From Pelodera strongyloides (taxonomy: Eukaryota > Nematoda > Chromadorea > Rhabditida > Rhabditidae), in NCBI GenBank assembly GCA_036852015.1, contig JAANDG010000306.1, positions 62,001-126,000 on the forward strand: DNA of 64,000 bases. The letters run 5' to 3'. Below are positions 24,001-36,570 of this stretch, one piece after another. The translations under genes were made by a program, and so were the position numbers. Under the pieces are notes generated by a model. It had not been told where the DNA came from, did not search any database, and was given only the letters and a program-made list of their open reading frames with translations. The stretch's first letter is position 1; every line of letters begins with the position of its first letter.

Positions 24001-27000
24001 TCTAATTTATGTTCGTTTGCATATGGTGCATAAGAATGCTGATGTACTCAATGCGTTTCAAAAACCGACCGGTATTTCGCTTTAAGGTATACTTGATTAA
24101 TCAGTACCTACTAACCTACCTCTACCTGATTGGTTACATGTGTGAATTGTGAATAAAACAAAGTCATTCTATATTAAAATGTAGATTCAGCAACGGGTAA
24201 ATTACAAAAAAAAAACAAGAATAGTAAATAAGCGATTCTTCACAATATGAACAGACATTCATAGAGTGGTAAAAAAACATATATAAAATTATAAAGTACA
24301 AACCTTGTGAAACTGTTTGGGAGGATTTTCAGCGCAAATCTCGTCCTTGAGAGTACTCTTCAACGCTGCACGGAGAAGTTCACGAGAACCGAAGAAACTA
24401 AGCGAAGGATTTTCGGCTCGAGGATCGTACACGACTAAAATGGAAAAGTTAATAGAAAATAAGGGAAACCATCATAACGATATAAATGATATGATTTTGT
24501 TATACTAATTTTGCTGATATGCTGATCAACCTACTGGATACAAACTAGTGAACCAGGTCTATTCCCGAGCACGAGCTTCAATATAATTTCACGGTGAAAG
24601 AACATGTTATCATATCACGATCAGAAATTCGGCTGTTAAATCATAAAATATCGATTTTGGAATGAATGAACCCGATCCGTGCAAGTTACAACCGCAACAG
24701 TAACGCTCCAACCTGTCAGCATGTGTACTTCGGAGCGATGATTTACTTCGACCATATGCCTCAGAGATTGAGCAAAAGCTCGTCGAAATGACATCAATGT
24801 CATTTGGGAATCTGAAACAATCATAATATTCGTTCCTGAACAAAATATCATATATCATACGATCGCGGCAAATATTTGCAAAACGTGAAATGCCTGACTC
24901 CATTACCTATATTACATTACGCTTGATTTCCATTGTTTTATTATCAAAATACCTGATTGCTAATCAACGACAACGTGACGAGTTATTTATTACTTTCTTT
25001 TCATCATTTTATTGTGACGCACACCATGTGGTGTTAGTTAATAAAAAAATAGGAGTGCAACATTTCAAAAATAGACATAGTAAAGTTGATGTCTCTCTAG
25101 TATAAACAAAATTAAAGTCATTGCTAGGAAACATTCTGTGCAGTTGAGTGTTGAGGTTAGACGCTTACCTTTAATATGAACAAAAATGGAAACTCACCAG
25201 TTCCCACATGTTTCGAGACATACTTCTTCCCGCGCTTGAAATAAAGCGAACCAGTCTTCGGCATCACGCCGTACTGCAACAAAAAATATGAACTGAAACA
25301 AACAATTTGAGCGAATTTGGTCAAATGGCATATATTGAGAGATTCAACGTGAATACAAACAAGGGGATAGATTCAGCCTGTATACAAAGATACTCATATT
25401 CACATGACTAGCATAGAATAATATAAAAAAAACTACTAACAATCTAATCTTGAGGTAGAAAAATTGAGCACTGTACTCGGGACCTGAGAATTAAAGTACA
25501 GCAATAGTACCACGCACATGTTTGCTAGATGTTTGCAAATTTGCTACTATTGCTTGCCGCTACGCAAGCGTTCGCGATACGTAGTGTGCAAACTACGGTA
25601 TTGAGTTGTCGACCAATCAGCGCAGCAACAACAATATAATTTGAATAAAATGTAATAACTTTTTAAAAATACGTAATAACTTTTCAGTAATACGCGGTAA
25701 TGGTAAACATTCCACTAAACATCAAATTATATTACGAAACGGAGACTGGAGGACTACGTCGATCTAGTGAATCAAAGCCTTCTGAATGTGAGAAGAAAGT
25801 TTCCGTATACGGCATTCCGTAAAAGCACACTACGGTAGAAAAAGCGCTTGCTACTTCACATTGACCAGTTTTACTCAAAAACCACATAGTCTCTAAGTGG
25901 TTGCCAGATGGTCGGTGTATTATTGGTAACCTTTTCATTCGTGTAGACCGGCTTCCGACAGTTTTTCTTTGGTCGTAAAGCTCATTCCTATCTTCTGCTG
26001 ATGCGACTTCGAATTACGGTGTTACCGGTTGGTTCATTATGTGCGTTGAATTGTTGAATATATGTTTTTGTGTGCATCGTTGTGATAAATTCTTATTATT
26101 TATTATTATAGTGTTATTCTGACGAGACTTTGGCACCGCTGAGAGTAGTGATATACAATGTAATACTCGATCTTGAATTTCTCCTCTTACAGTTACATGA
26201 CACTGATATTTAGATTGAGAACCATATTTTATTAGAATACTTGAAAACAATTATATATTTACTTTCCGAGTATTGAAAAAGACCGAGACACAGTCTTTGA
26301 TAATGTATATGTATGCACTTCAATAACCACTGTACTGCAACAATAAAACAGATACGGCTAACACTTTATAAGTAACATTTAGTTCATTATATTTATTTCC
26401 CGAAAACCATCTCGCGGATTCCGTTGTGACGTTGCTTCAGTGTACGTACCTTGGCCATCAGATTTGAACGCTGAAAATGTGAATATTAATCTTTTTATTA
26501 TTGTTCAATTACTAGTATTTGTGCAAATATTTGAACCTCACTCTAGTTCACTTAAAATCACAGACTTGGGGTTTCTAAGAAAAAAAAACGGACTGTTCAT
26601 GCCGCACAACTGTATAACATAACTTGCACCGGAAATTTATTAGTAATTATCTTGACCTTTGACCTTTTTGGGTTTACTTTGAGGTGAGTTATTACCTTTA
26701 TTAGCAATTAGCATGTACATAAAAGGCTTACCGTCTGAATTCCAAGCGGTCTGTAATTTCCGATTTCAATCGGCCGATGTCCCATTCCGAGTGATTGTTG
26801 CACTACATTCACGCCTTTGAATCGTGGATTTTCATCAAATGCGAGCACACCATCGTAGTCCTGGTCCTAGAATAGGGACACTTCAAAATCAACGTTTGTT
26901 CTTGGAAGACGAACTCTACACATTGAAGGAGAGGCCCACGAGAAAAAAGTTTTCCTCGATTTACTTGCAGAGAATGTCCGGAATTTCAGAAATGTTACTT

Positions 27001-27488
27001 TGAAAACCGTAGTTCTTTGCACCTAGATCTCACAGAGTGATTCCCTGCAAACAGTTCGGCCAGTTAACAGATAAACTACTATAGTAATTGGTAATGTGGT
27101 CATTTTGATTGGTTATTGTTACAATTGTTGGGCCCTACGTAATCCTGAGAGTCAATTGGTTTATTTCTCGATGGTGGAAAAAGATCTCCATCTTATTCGT
27201 TTTCCGTCCAAGAACCCCTCCGGTACGAACCGCGCACATTCAGTCGCACCTTGGCGCGACTGGCGCTGCACAAGCGCGCTAACTTACACCAAGAGCGCGC
27301 TGGATTTTCTTTCGCGCACACCTGGCGGGTCGGCCGCCGTGCACTGGCCGTGGTCCCGCACGGAAACCTTTCCATCGTAAGAGCAGTGAGAGTGAGAATA
27401 TGCTTACCCTTACCTGTGCCGCCGTGAGCACGCAAAATAGGGTGACAATGGCGAGAACTTGCAATGTTTGCGTAGGAATACAGAACAT
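17541..27488 (-). CDS. unrecognised secreted protein, 19 exons, about 563 residues
   Basis: Exons in order: 27488-27414 (signal peptide, LAIVTLFCVLTAAQ), 26866-26732, 26470-26450, 25273-25198, 24811-24713, 24434-24304, 23860-23711, 23345-23246, 22746-22717, 22529-22404, 21741-21641, 20756-20652, 20424-20330, 20257-20241, 19585-19526, 19097-19009, 18678-18625, 18521-18464 and 17710-17541 (TGA). Lengths sum to 1692 and every phase fits. Recognisable stretches: GSRELLRAALKSTLKDEIC, YWYQEMQRCTFPMHFFKQK, KLSHIDTIIHLLAFLKEYY, CLLPANKTKAIQCENIIDR, a region very rich in Asp/Glu, then a basic/acidic tail ending EEEWMEP. About six Cys are spread over the first two thirds; no transmembrane helix follows the signal. 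A TTTTCAG about 40 bases before the ATG is a likely trans-splice site. Weakest points: the 30-nt and 17-nt exons, the donor at 22716, and the second-last exon. I know no family for it. Confidence 0.75.
17750..17891. mobile_element. 142-bp MITE with 14-bp perfect terminal repeats
   Basis: GTGGCCGTATGCAC opens and GTGCATACGGCCAC closes the element, and the next bases (GGGAAGTTCCCAGCCTCCCA against TGGGAGGTTCCCG) extend the palindrome imperfectly. It sits in the last intron of the large minus-strand gene. Confidence 0.85.
20966..21040. repeat. TA microsatellite
   Basis: About 37 TA units with a single GA interruption, in an intron of the large gene. Confidence 0.95.
21098..21415 (+). mobile_element. 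tRNA-derived SINE-like element
   Basis: The head has GTGGCTCACTGGC (A box) and CGGGTTCGAATCCCG (an exact B box with T-arm), spaced as in a tRNA. About 240 bases of unrelated, less AT-rich body follow and end near GAATAAAG. There is no pairing acceptor 3' end, which argues for a SINE and against a tRNA gene. It lies in an intron, antisense to the gene. Confidence 0.6.
22138..22337. mobile_element. TTAA-flanked palindromic element, family B
   Basis: Ends TTAAAGCCGTATTGTACC and GTACATTACGGCTTTAA are inverted, and inside them CTACTTTGGGAAATTT pairs with AAATTTCCCAAAGTAG. Related to 36256-36427. Intronic. Confidence 0.8.
22777..23100. mobile_element. 324-bp foldback with 58-bp arms
   Basis: The left arm (22777-22834) opens TGGGGTTTTCATG and closes CTGTCCATGTTC; the right arm (23043-23100) is its near-perfect inverse, GAACATGGACAG to CATGGAAACCCCA. 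The core contains three to four degenerate units of CCGTGCTATTTGAAATAGA-type sequence. It lies between two exons of the large minus-strand gene. Confidence 0.9.
23884..24086. mobile_element. family A element
   Basis: Inverted ends AGCGAAATACCGGACGG and CCGACCGGTATTTCGCTTTAA; intronic in the large gene. It has a short internal duplication (TTCTTAATTCTTACGTATACG). Confidence 0.8.
26926..27067. mobile_element. single arm of foldback family C
   Basis: Matches one arm of the element at 29752-30198 (GGAGAGGCCCACGAGAAAAA through AAACAGTTCGGCCAG). No inverted partner is nearby. Located in intron 1 of the large minus-strand gene. Confidence 0.75.
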
Positions 27489-28408
27489 TTTCCCTTTAAT
27501 TATCGAGAATTATTATTTCCCTGAAAAGGTATACAATGAACTAAAAAATCAATGTGAAAGGAACAGTAAGAAACAAAGTGACATTTGCAAAGTAGGAACG
27601 TACATACATCCATGCTGTGTGTATAAAAAGGAGATCTGACGAAGTTATAATTGTAAAACTTCGTATTACCAGCGCACCTAGGAACCAAATTAAAGATTGT
27701 ACGGGTTACAGGCTAAAATATGTACAAACATATTTGCACACCAAGAATAAAGGCGTCCGAATAATGTGAGAGTAGTATTCCATTCAAATATTTTGTGTGT
27801 CTCACTAGGGGAGATGATAAATAAATAATGTGAATTTGAGCTCAATATCGCTAGACTAAATTATGCTATGTTATACTCGTTATTTGCGGTTCTATGTATT
27901 AAAAAGGTGCAAACATCGGGCCAATTGTGTCACGTACAGGAAATTAAAAAATTAAAATTTCTGCAATTTGTTGTGGAAACGCGCACTTTCGCACTTCAAT
28001 TAAAAACATGAGTGGGTGGGTGATGGGAGTTACGCTAGTTTTTTCGCATGCATAGTTTTTCAGCTTTATGATTTGTGAGAGAGAAAAAAACTCCATAACA
28101 ATGACAATAAACTTACTAACTTGCTATAAATGCTACAGTTGAAATTATATACGTTCAGCTGTCAACTCCCGAGTCATTTATCAAACGGCGTACATCGAAA
28201 TTTTGTCCCACATAAGGAAAGAAATATGTTAGCTGTCAGCTGCCAGACAGTATGCAGTTAGGGTATAAGGTTCGATTCAAATATATTTATAATGAAAAAT
28301 GAACATTGTCCATGTAAAAGTATGGGTCCTCGTTTAGATCCTTGGGTAAGATTTACCACGGTGGTGCATCCGCTTATGAAACCAGTGCATGGGCAGAACC
28401 TAGCCTAG

Positions 28409-28560
28409 CTGGACAGAAGCACGAAAATCAATGCAGTACCGGGTAAAAATGTGCGCGCCCGATCTTCGCCAGGTACTCGCAAAAGAATACTCAATGAACT
28501 GGCGAGAGTCTGGCGAAGGCTGAGCGATGAGAGGCAGTCTGATGTGTTTTTGGCCGCTCA
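28409..28560 (+). CDS. possible isolated exon
   Basis: After an AG at 28408 the frame is open for 50 codons, less AT-rich than its surroundings, and is followed by an exact consensus donor (CA|GTAAGT). It would encode a basic helix-like stretch (TRKRILNELARVWRRLSDER). No partner exon was found, and the frame stops at the donor if read through. It could equally be a transposon relic. Confidence 0.25.
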
Positions 28561-29751
28561 GTAAGTCTACTCATATGACGAACCACCTCCACGCGCAGGC
28601 TACTAGATATGAACGCTTTTTATAACTAACTTATGTCTACATACAAATACGTTCACATACAAATTTCAAACGCGTCAATGAACTCTTACTGTACCTCTAA
28701 AAAGCTACCGTAACAATGGTCTAAACTGAGAAAAGGACTTTAGGGTCCTGTTTCTTCCTATTTTAAATCACTAGTAATCCAAACACAATGCACTTTAACA
28801 ATAGCAGTGTACTGTACTTGAAATACACTAATCAACACTCATTTATATTCACAAAAGGTGGGGCTTTCGCTGTGTTTTTACGCTATGACATGAATTTTAC
28901 CATTTTACGTAAATTTCAAAATTCTTCTGAAAATTGTCTGCGAAGTTTAAGTGCGTAGAATAAGTTGCGTAAACTGTTGATCAAAAAAATTCTCGACTCA
29001 TTTTTTCAAAGTAAGTACAATCAACATTTTCCGAACTTCGAGAGTTTGTGGGAAACTTGGAGTCATTTTCAGTATCAGATTGTTTAATCAACAATTCGTC
29101 AACATACTTATTTTGTATATATAAGATAAGTGCAATGCTTGGTAAACATGCTAACGCTAACGAACGTGTTTGTAATAATTTACCTTAATTTTCTGAAATT
29201 TTACGCAATCAGTGTGCTTTTGAATGGACCGTGTTTACAAAAATAAAAGATGGAAATTACGCAAAGAAGAATTACAAAGGTTTTGTTTTAGCAAATGCGC
29301 AATGCAATGTACCTTATCTTATATACGAATCACTAATTGCGGAACAACACAGTTAATGAACACACATTATTTATATATTTGTAATTAAAAAAAACCGCGG
29401 TCATTCACCTCCAGAAACTCTATTTTTTACGATAGACTTGTGGGAAAATACATTTTATATTTACCAGCAAAGTATACGATTTGTCTCAATTTTTCCGTTA
29501 CTGGTGGGTGGATAGTAATAAAGTATATTTGTCTGTTTTTTTTACATAATTTTATCATGACGCATACTCAAATATATATAATCAAGTAATTATAATTATA
29601 TACAATAAAGTGTGCCCACAGAAATCGCGGAAACGTTTCAGGAGGAGGAGGTGCGGGGTCTTGCACACACTACGGCTTACTTTATGTTTGTAGTAATGGG
29701 GTTGCTAAAAATTCACGGCTAAGTACCCTTCTATAATCGCATAACTAATTA

Positions 29752-30198
29752 TTAAAGGGAGAGGCCCACGAGAAAAAAGTTTTCCTCAATTTGCTTGCAA
29801 AGAATGTCCGGTGTTTCAGAAATATTACAGTGAAAACCGCACTTCTTTGCACCTAGAACTCGCAGAGCTATTCCCCGGCAAACAGTTCGGCCAGGTACCG
29901 TAGTCAGAAACGTTTTTACGTTTTTTTTTCATCCAGTAGCATTCCTTCTCTTCATAATAATGGTTAAAGGAATGTAGATCATTCCCACGATTACGATAAG
30001 ACGTTTCCACTAATGTAATGCCCTAAAAGCGCAAAAATTGATTCTGACTACGGTACCTGGCCGAACTGTTTGCAGGGGAATAACTCTGTGAGTTCTGGGT
30101 GCAAAGAAATGCGGTTTTCACAGTAATATTTCTGAAACTCCGGATATTATGTGCAAGTAAATTGAGGAAAAAAAATTCTCGTGGGCCTCTCCCTTTAA
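29752..30198. mobile_element. 447-bp TTAA foldback, family C
   Basis: Arms of about 145 bases: TTAAAGGGAGAGGCCCACGA at the left and TCGTGGGCCTCTCCCTTTAA at the right, both running inward to AACAGTTCGGCCAGGTACCG and its inverse. TTAA edges as in families A and B. No transposase frame. The minus-strand frame at 30023-30490 is only the arm plus flank. Confidence 0.9.
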
Positions 30199-31044
30199 GT
30201 ACATTCGGAGAAAATACTAAATAGTGGGTGTGTGAATACACTGATAAATGCGCACTACACAGCTTTCCTTGTAATATTTTGAAATATACATGAACGGAAG
30301 CTTCTAATGATGAATACACAACCACGTTTGGGTTTGCATTTTGAAGCGGCATGGCAAGTGGTTTTGAAATTAATGCTGAATGCTGTGCAAAATATATTCT
30401 ATTCTGTGCCGCTCTGGTATAAACAAAGAGAGAAATTGCATATAATACATGGGAAATTTTTTTGGTGATGCCGCAAATTACAAAATTCATTTGGAAAACT
30501 GCGAGATAAAACTACTAGATGCGCAGAAAACCCTGAACTCAAAATCTAGAACTTTTCGTGGGATTCATGTTTTTGTCCCAGACGCAATGAAATTTTGTCA
30601 AATATTAATATTGTGGGTGTAATCCAAGATCGGTGTGAAAAACAAATTCTCATCTTATTTATTATCTTCTAAAGATGATATTGTTTGCTTTTATGTGATA
30701 ATAATCCACTGTTGGTCAGAAGATTATAGCATAAGACAGGGTTTAGCTTATATCATCGGCTAAAACTTTGCCAAGTTTTGCACGTTTTGCACGGTAAACT
30801 GCTTACAATTAGCGTGTGGAAGTTCCCGAGTAGTAAGGTAAAAGATATTATAATGCCATTTCTGAGCCTACGTTACATGGAACTGGAGTTATATAAATAG
30901 CAGGACATAAATAGTGCATCGTAAGAAAAAAACTAAACATAAGGTGCTTTCTGACTATTCTTCTTATTTTCTCTCTACTTTTTTTATGTTGTTGAACAAG
31001 TACAATACAGTACTATCCTCCTCGCACGCCGGTAGATCTAATAT

Positions 31045-31195
31045 TGTGGAAAACTGAATTCTTACGTACTTATGCTAATTTACTCGAATTTAGCTCTATT
31101 CTTTATTCTAGTTACATTCATTTGCATAAGCTGCATAAGAATGCTGGTGTATGTTGCTCCATGTGTTTCAAAAACCTGCCGGCATTTCGCTTTAA
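31045..31195. mobile_element. family A element, 5' end missing
   Basis: Begins inside the element at GTGGAAAACTGAATTCTTACG and keeps the right end CCGGCATTTCGCTTTAA. Confidence 0.7.
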
Positions 31196-34100
31196 ATATT
31201 TTAGCGCTTAGGCCGCTTGTGCTAACAACAAATGACAACAACACTGCGAGAACAAACTGAATTCTAGTTCTCTACATTACAATATGTGTAGGAGAAGTTT
31301 TAGATTATGAAGACCTCCAAAAATATATGGCCAAAACGATAATTTACCTCCTTATATATGCAACTAATCAAGGCAAGGCGGATTAGACAAACTGAGAACC
31401 TATGCCTTTTTACAGAGATCTGCCCCTTTTGAATTTTTTTTAATAAGTTCTACTCTCATTATGTGAACGAAAAAAAGATTTTTATGGTATTAATTATTAA
31501 TAACCGGTTTGGATTATAAAACTTTCTGCTAACTTTGATCATTGAAACTAAAAAAGTGGAGTCTGCTATAATCCATGATCTAGATGCTTGGTAAGATGAT
31601 TTTTACATGATGCTAGTTTGGTACATTTGGGCTACCCTAGGATTGTCTGACAGCTTGACTATGATATGAGTTTGTGAATGTGGTCCAAGGCTTATGGTTA
31701 AAAACTCAAGCTACAAAGTCCAATGGGCCCATCATTAAACTACAGGGTACAAATTCATTAAAACATAATTATTTAGAATCAAGTCTAAGCGCGTAATCTG
31801 CTGAAAGGCCAAATATCTTTCGTGAAACAAATACACATTTTGGTTAGAGTCTAGAGTAGGGGTACTAGGGTACCTCATCTATAAATAGTCTAACAATAAG
31901 TTAGCATTAGAAGTGCACTGTGCTTTGGCTGTTTTTGCGCGGCAATTCAAAATTACCCATTGGTCGGACGAATGCGAATATTCAACTCATTTGCAAGGGA
32001 CCCAGAAAACTTCTGAAGATCTTACAATTTTGGGAGCATTTTATTCTCTGCCAAGTGGACCGGATGTCTACGATAACACACAATTTATTGTACCTTGTAC
32101 TGACATATATTTAATCTCGTTCCTTATTTTTGTTTGCGTAAATTCACAAACAATAAGAGCACATAAATACGTATAGTATACAGGGGACAAGCTGAAAAAA
32201 TAACCCATTTTTAGCCAATTAACCGTGAAACGTATGAATTTTTGAGTTTGTTTCAACTCTTGAGAGCACGAGTGGGTCAGCGAGAATTAATGAGCACAAG
32301 CCTAAAAATGGACTTGGAAATTATTTTGAAGAAAGAGAAGAATAGGCTTTTTGTTTTAAAAATAGTAAGTTTTTAAAAATATATGCCAAGTTCCGACTTA
32401 GTTATATATAGTGAAGAAAAGCTGGCGCGCCAGCCGCCAGCGGCTTGGAAACGGCGAGCACATGTCTTGCGGCAGCGTGATGGCGTGCAAAATGCATGCC
32501 GAATGGAACTGGCATGATTGAGTTTTCTCGCGAAACTCACGCCGCTTGCACGCCATAGCTAGGCAGCTTCACGCAAGTTTAATAGAATGGTGTGAGAATT
32601 GTTTATATACCTATGCTGGCGTCTTATATGATATGAATGTTAATCACATGCATAGAATGCGCATAATCCAGACGTTCACCTAAAACATTAACAATATAAT
32701 ATTTTACATTCCTGTAACCACACATCATTTCAATAGTTAAGTATAAATTCCTTGTATGTGCACATCATGTAAGTTCTTCGAAGGACATAGGACATATCTT
32801 TCTACCATAAGATGAACATCAAATTAACGAATTAGAAAGATGAGGGTAGAAAGAGAGATAGAGAAAGAGACGTCGATAGAGGGGGTTAGAGAGACGAGAG
32901 TGATAATGATAATAGACATAGAGGTATAGATGTGTAGAGAGAATAAGGAGAATAGAGCAATAGAGGGAGACGCTAAAGACTTGAATACTGTAGATGAACC
33001 AAACCATATTTATTCTTTTAGAACTTAGATGACATGATAAGGAAGTAGATTCTGATGATGTGAGGGGAAAATTTAAGCGATTTGGAGTTTGGCACGTGTT
33101 TTGGAACGTATATATATTGAACCTTTTCCCGTGTAGTAAATGCGCGATTACTATGCTCGTCAGTGCCCTTCCGGCACAGAATGGAACAAAATGTGAATAC
33201 TGTACGTGTAATATGATTGTAGCTGTCCGGTTTATTTTTACGAACCACGCACCACACCGCTTTTACGTTTTTTTTTTGCTTTGTACTGAAGATGATTAGA
33301 TATCCGTGATAAGGAAGTAGGATGTAGGAAGTAAATGAAGGCTCGCTCACGTACAAAAAAAAGTTTTTTTTTATGAACTTTTTTCTGTGAGAAAACTACG
33401 AGATTAGTTAATTATATCTATGAAAATCACATTGTATAACACGTAAACCGATAAAACAATGTACAAAGAGAGAAGCAGAAAAAATAATGAAAGAAAGATA
33501 AAATAGCTAGAGCATATGTAACTAACTATATGTGCCACATAGCTACAGTTTTTGTGCGGGCGGAGGTATATCAAGGATGCTAGTATTTGAGCTTTGTTGT
33601 ACTTAGTACTATTTGTAGGAATGCCCAATGTGTTGCAATTAGTGTTGTTATCTTCGCTGTGATTTTTTGAGGTAATGTACGAATACTCACATAAATTTGC
33701 TCAAGATAATTAAAACCATGTCCATTCAATTGATGTTTGTCAACCTTTCATCATATTGATGCGCACATTTTATGTGTTAATATGTATTTAATATTTAATA
33801 TTTGTGGGTTATCTCTCGCAGACCAAAGCTAGCACGCATCCTACCTGTGTACTGTATGTTCTATTCTAAATTACATATAGCTACCAACTTGACCGTTTGG
33901 AGTAAAAATCACTGGTGGGCTGCATTTCGTTTAATATTTTTCTTCTACAATTTTATACATACAAGTGCACGCAGGAAAGGAAAAGAGAGAAAAATAATAA
34001 CATTCTGAGCCGAAATTATCTTTTTAATTTCTTTCTATTCACCGCTGCGAGGGTCTAATAAGTGGCGTGAGAGCCAGGAGCGGCAGTTTACAAAATGAAC

Positions 34101-36255
34101 AAAACGCAGTAAATACACGAAATGAACCGAGATATATACGATTTAATCCTCAAAAATGTTCGACTCCGAAAAATGGAGTTTCTACAAAAAGTTCGGAAAA
34201 AAGTTCAGCTTCCAGTCATGCAATGCTACAAAACAGAGCGAGAATGATGGCGTTCGCGCAGAGTTTTGAAACTTTTTTTTTCACTTTTTTTTCTGGAATT
34301 AAAACACTGCCTTCTTACAAAATGATATCATTAAAATGATATAGCGATTTTTTTTAAAGAGGACTGGAACGTGGGTTGTACAGCGTAATCTGGATAACTG
34401 CTTTCACATGTATTATATGAGAAATTTAGTTCCATTTTGTGACGGAAATTCATATTGAGCACAGAAATTTGCATATTTAATACATGAAGTTGTGTAGACA
34501 GACGTTACAAAATTTGGGGAAATATTTGCAAAACTAGTAAAACAGGCCAAAACGTATACACTTGTATGATAGACCTTGCCATTTTTCTTTTAGATTGTTA
34601 ATCGACTACAATACCAGTAACAATAGTTCTTATTGTTAGTTACATCTACATTGCTTTCTCTTCATCATATTTGATGCACACCTCGGTGTTACTTAGTAAA
34701 TAAATAAATAAATAAAATCACGTGCCATACCGCTTGGCTTGGATATCAATTAGTACATTTTATTTTCTAATAATCTAGATAAGACAAGGAAACCGCAGGT
34801 GCTTTTACTGTGCTGAATTCACAGAAACGTAAATAAAATACGTTGAAACCTTAATCTAGTCGGGACAAAAAATAACCTTAACTCTACTCTAATTATACAA
34901 TACTACGCTAATTAGCTCCCCTAAAAAGGTGAAATTTATTTCAAAAAGGTCAACTTTCTGCTAGGAAAGAGATCAAAGAATTGATGAGTTATATGTTCCT
35001 CATTCGCGTTTAGCGGTAATCGTAATCCCACGTTTCCTCCCAAACAAACGGGAAACGCGGGATTCGGTTCTTAGTGCGAGCACTAAATTAGGGACCTTGC
35101 CGCTAACACAAGGCCTTGCCTAGTGTTTAATTGCGGGACATGATTGGCTAATCTGTCAGGAAACATGCGACTTTTCTTACTGCGTGGGATTGGGTGCTAG
35201 CCTGCCAGGAAACGCGGGATTTATTTTTGTTTCGCGGGAAACGTGCAGTAGAAGAACAGAGTACTTCTAATTACATAGTTTCTAAATTAAATATTAAAAT
35301 TTGCTAATCTGATGCACAAAGATTAATTTGAATAAGATATAAGATCAATTGATAAAGCCCTTCTTTCCTTCTTTGGTTATTGGTGATTTAAACTCTAAAC
35401 TTCAATTTTAATACAATGAAAAGAATCCGCCCACGCTATATATATATGGTATGATTTGGATTAATAAAACAATGGTCTTATAAAAAGAACAAAGGGGATT
35501 AAGTTAAATATAGATATTAATTAGAATATCATAATTTACCAGTAATTAGTGGGGAAATTAAATTGTTTCCGAAATTAATTTTGGAAGGGATGTTGCGGAA
35601 TTATGTGGAACATCAACTAGATAGAGTGTTATCCGGCAAACAAAATTTAAAGGGAAATAATTTTTCTGTGTTGGAGATACGGTAGTTTTAGTTGTAATTC
35701 AAGCACATCACCGCACACCCAGTAAGAAACAGTAAACTCCCTTTAAAATTCTTGGAAATGGACATAAAAGCAGTTTTTCACGCAATTCTGACAGATCATC
35801 TAAGGTAATACATACTTCACGCTCTTTTTTTGCTCCCGAACTGCTCAGCGAATTTTGTTTAAAAGTGAGTGTACTAGTTGTGTTGCGGCAAAACAGCGGT
35901 CGGGTATCATCGGGTTTACAGCGCGCCACCACCAAGCGCGAGGTTGTGAAGCACGGCACGACAATATGCTATAAGCGTTCCCTAAATGGGCGTGACCCGA
36001 GTGCTTTTAAAGATTTAACTGCTTTCTAAACCGTCAAAGGAAACAAACACGGTCATTTCTGTCCAAAGAAATAACAATTTGGCACTCAACTTTGGAAGAG
36101 ATTCGTCTGGTAGTACGGGGATTTTCTGACGAAAATACTGTCACTGAGAAGAACGCTCCGCACACATACACACACATATATTAATGTGTCTCGCACTCAT
36201 ATGTGCTATTAAAAGTGAAGGGTTGAATACAATGTTTTCTGAAGACTTTATTGGT

Positions 36256-36427
36256 TTAAAGCAGTATTGTACTTACTTTGGGAAATTTGCATATGATACG
36301 CATTTCCTATGTATCATATGCAAATTTTTGGTGCCCGTCCGAAGCTTCCGGCACCAAATTTACATACGATACATAGGATTTGAGTATTATATGCAAATTT
36401 CCCAAAGTAAGTACAATACTGCTTTAA
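36256..36427. mobile_element. family B palindromic element
   Basis: TTAAAGCAGTATTGTACTTA and TAAGTACAATACTGCTTTAA are exact inverted ends, and the AAATTTGCATATGATAC phrase is repeated four times in alternating orientation. Confidence 0.9.
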
Positions 36428-36511
36428 TGTATAAGCTAAAGTACTCCAAATCTATTCGAGCTGATCTTTACGTGGAATTCATGCAGTGTTGACTGGAATA
36501 GAATAAAATAA

Positions 36512-36570
36512 GTTTATTAATTATGCGGAACTTCAGCGTGTCTACTTTTTCGCATAATTAATTAATAAAT
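36512..36570. repeat. AT-rich foldback
   Basis: GTTTATTAATTATGCG pairs with CGCATAATTAATTAATAAA around a loop of about 23 bases. Confidence 0.75.

Noticed and set aside
24610..24903. 97-codon minus-strand frame overlapping an exon of the large gene
   Set aside because: Only the part 24713-24811, in another frame, fits the phases on both sides.
30023..30490. 155-codon minus-strand open frame
   Set aside because: It lies across one arm of the family C foldback and a family D-like end; no splice sites or family likeness.
35708..35959. 83-codon minus-strand frame with slightly higher GC
   Set aside because: No start, splice or domain support; left as unexplained sequence.
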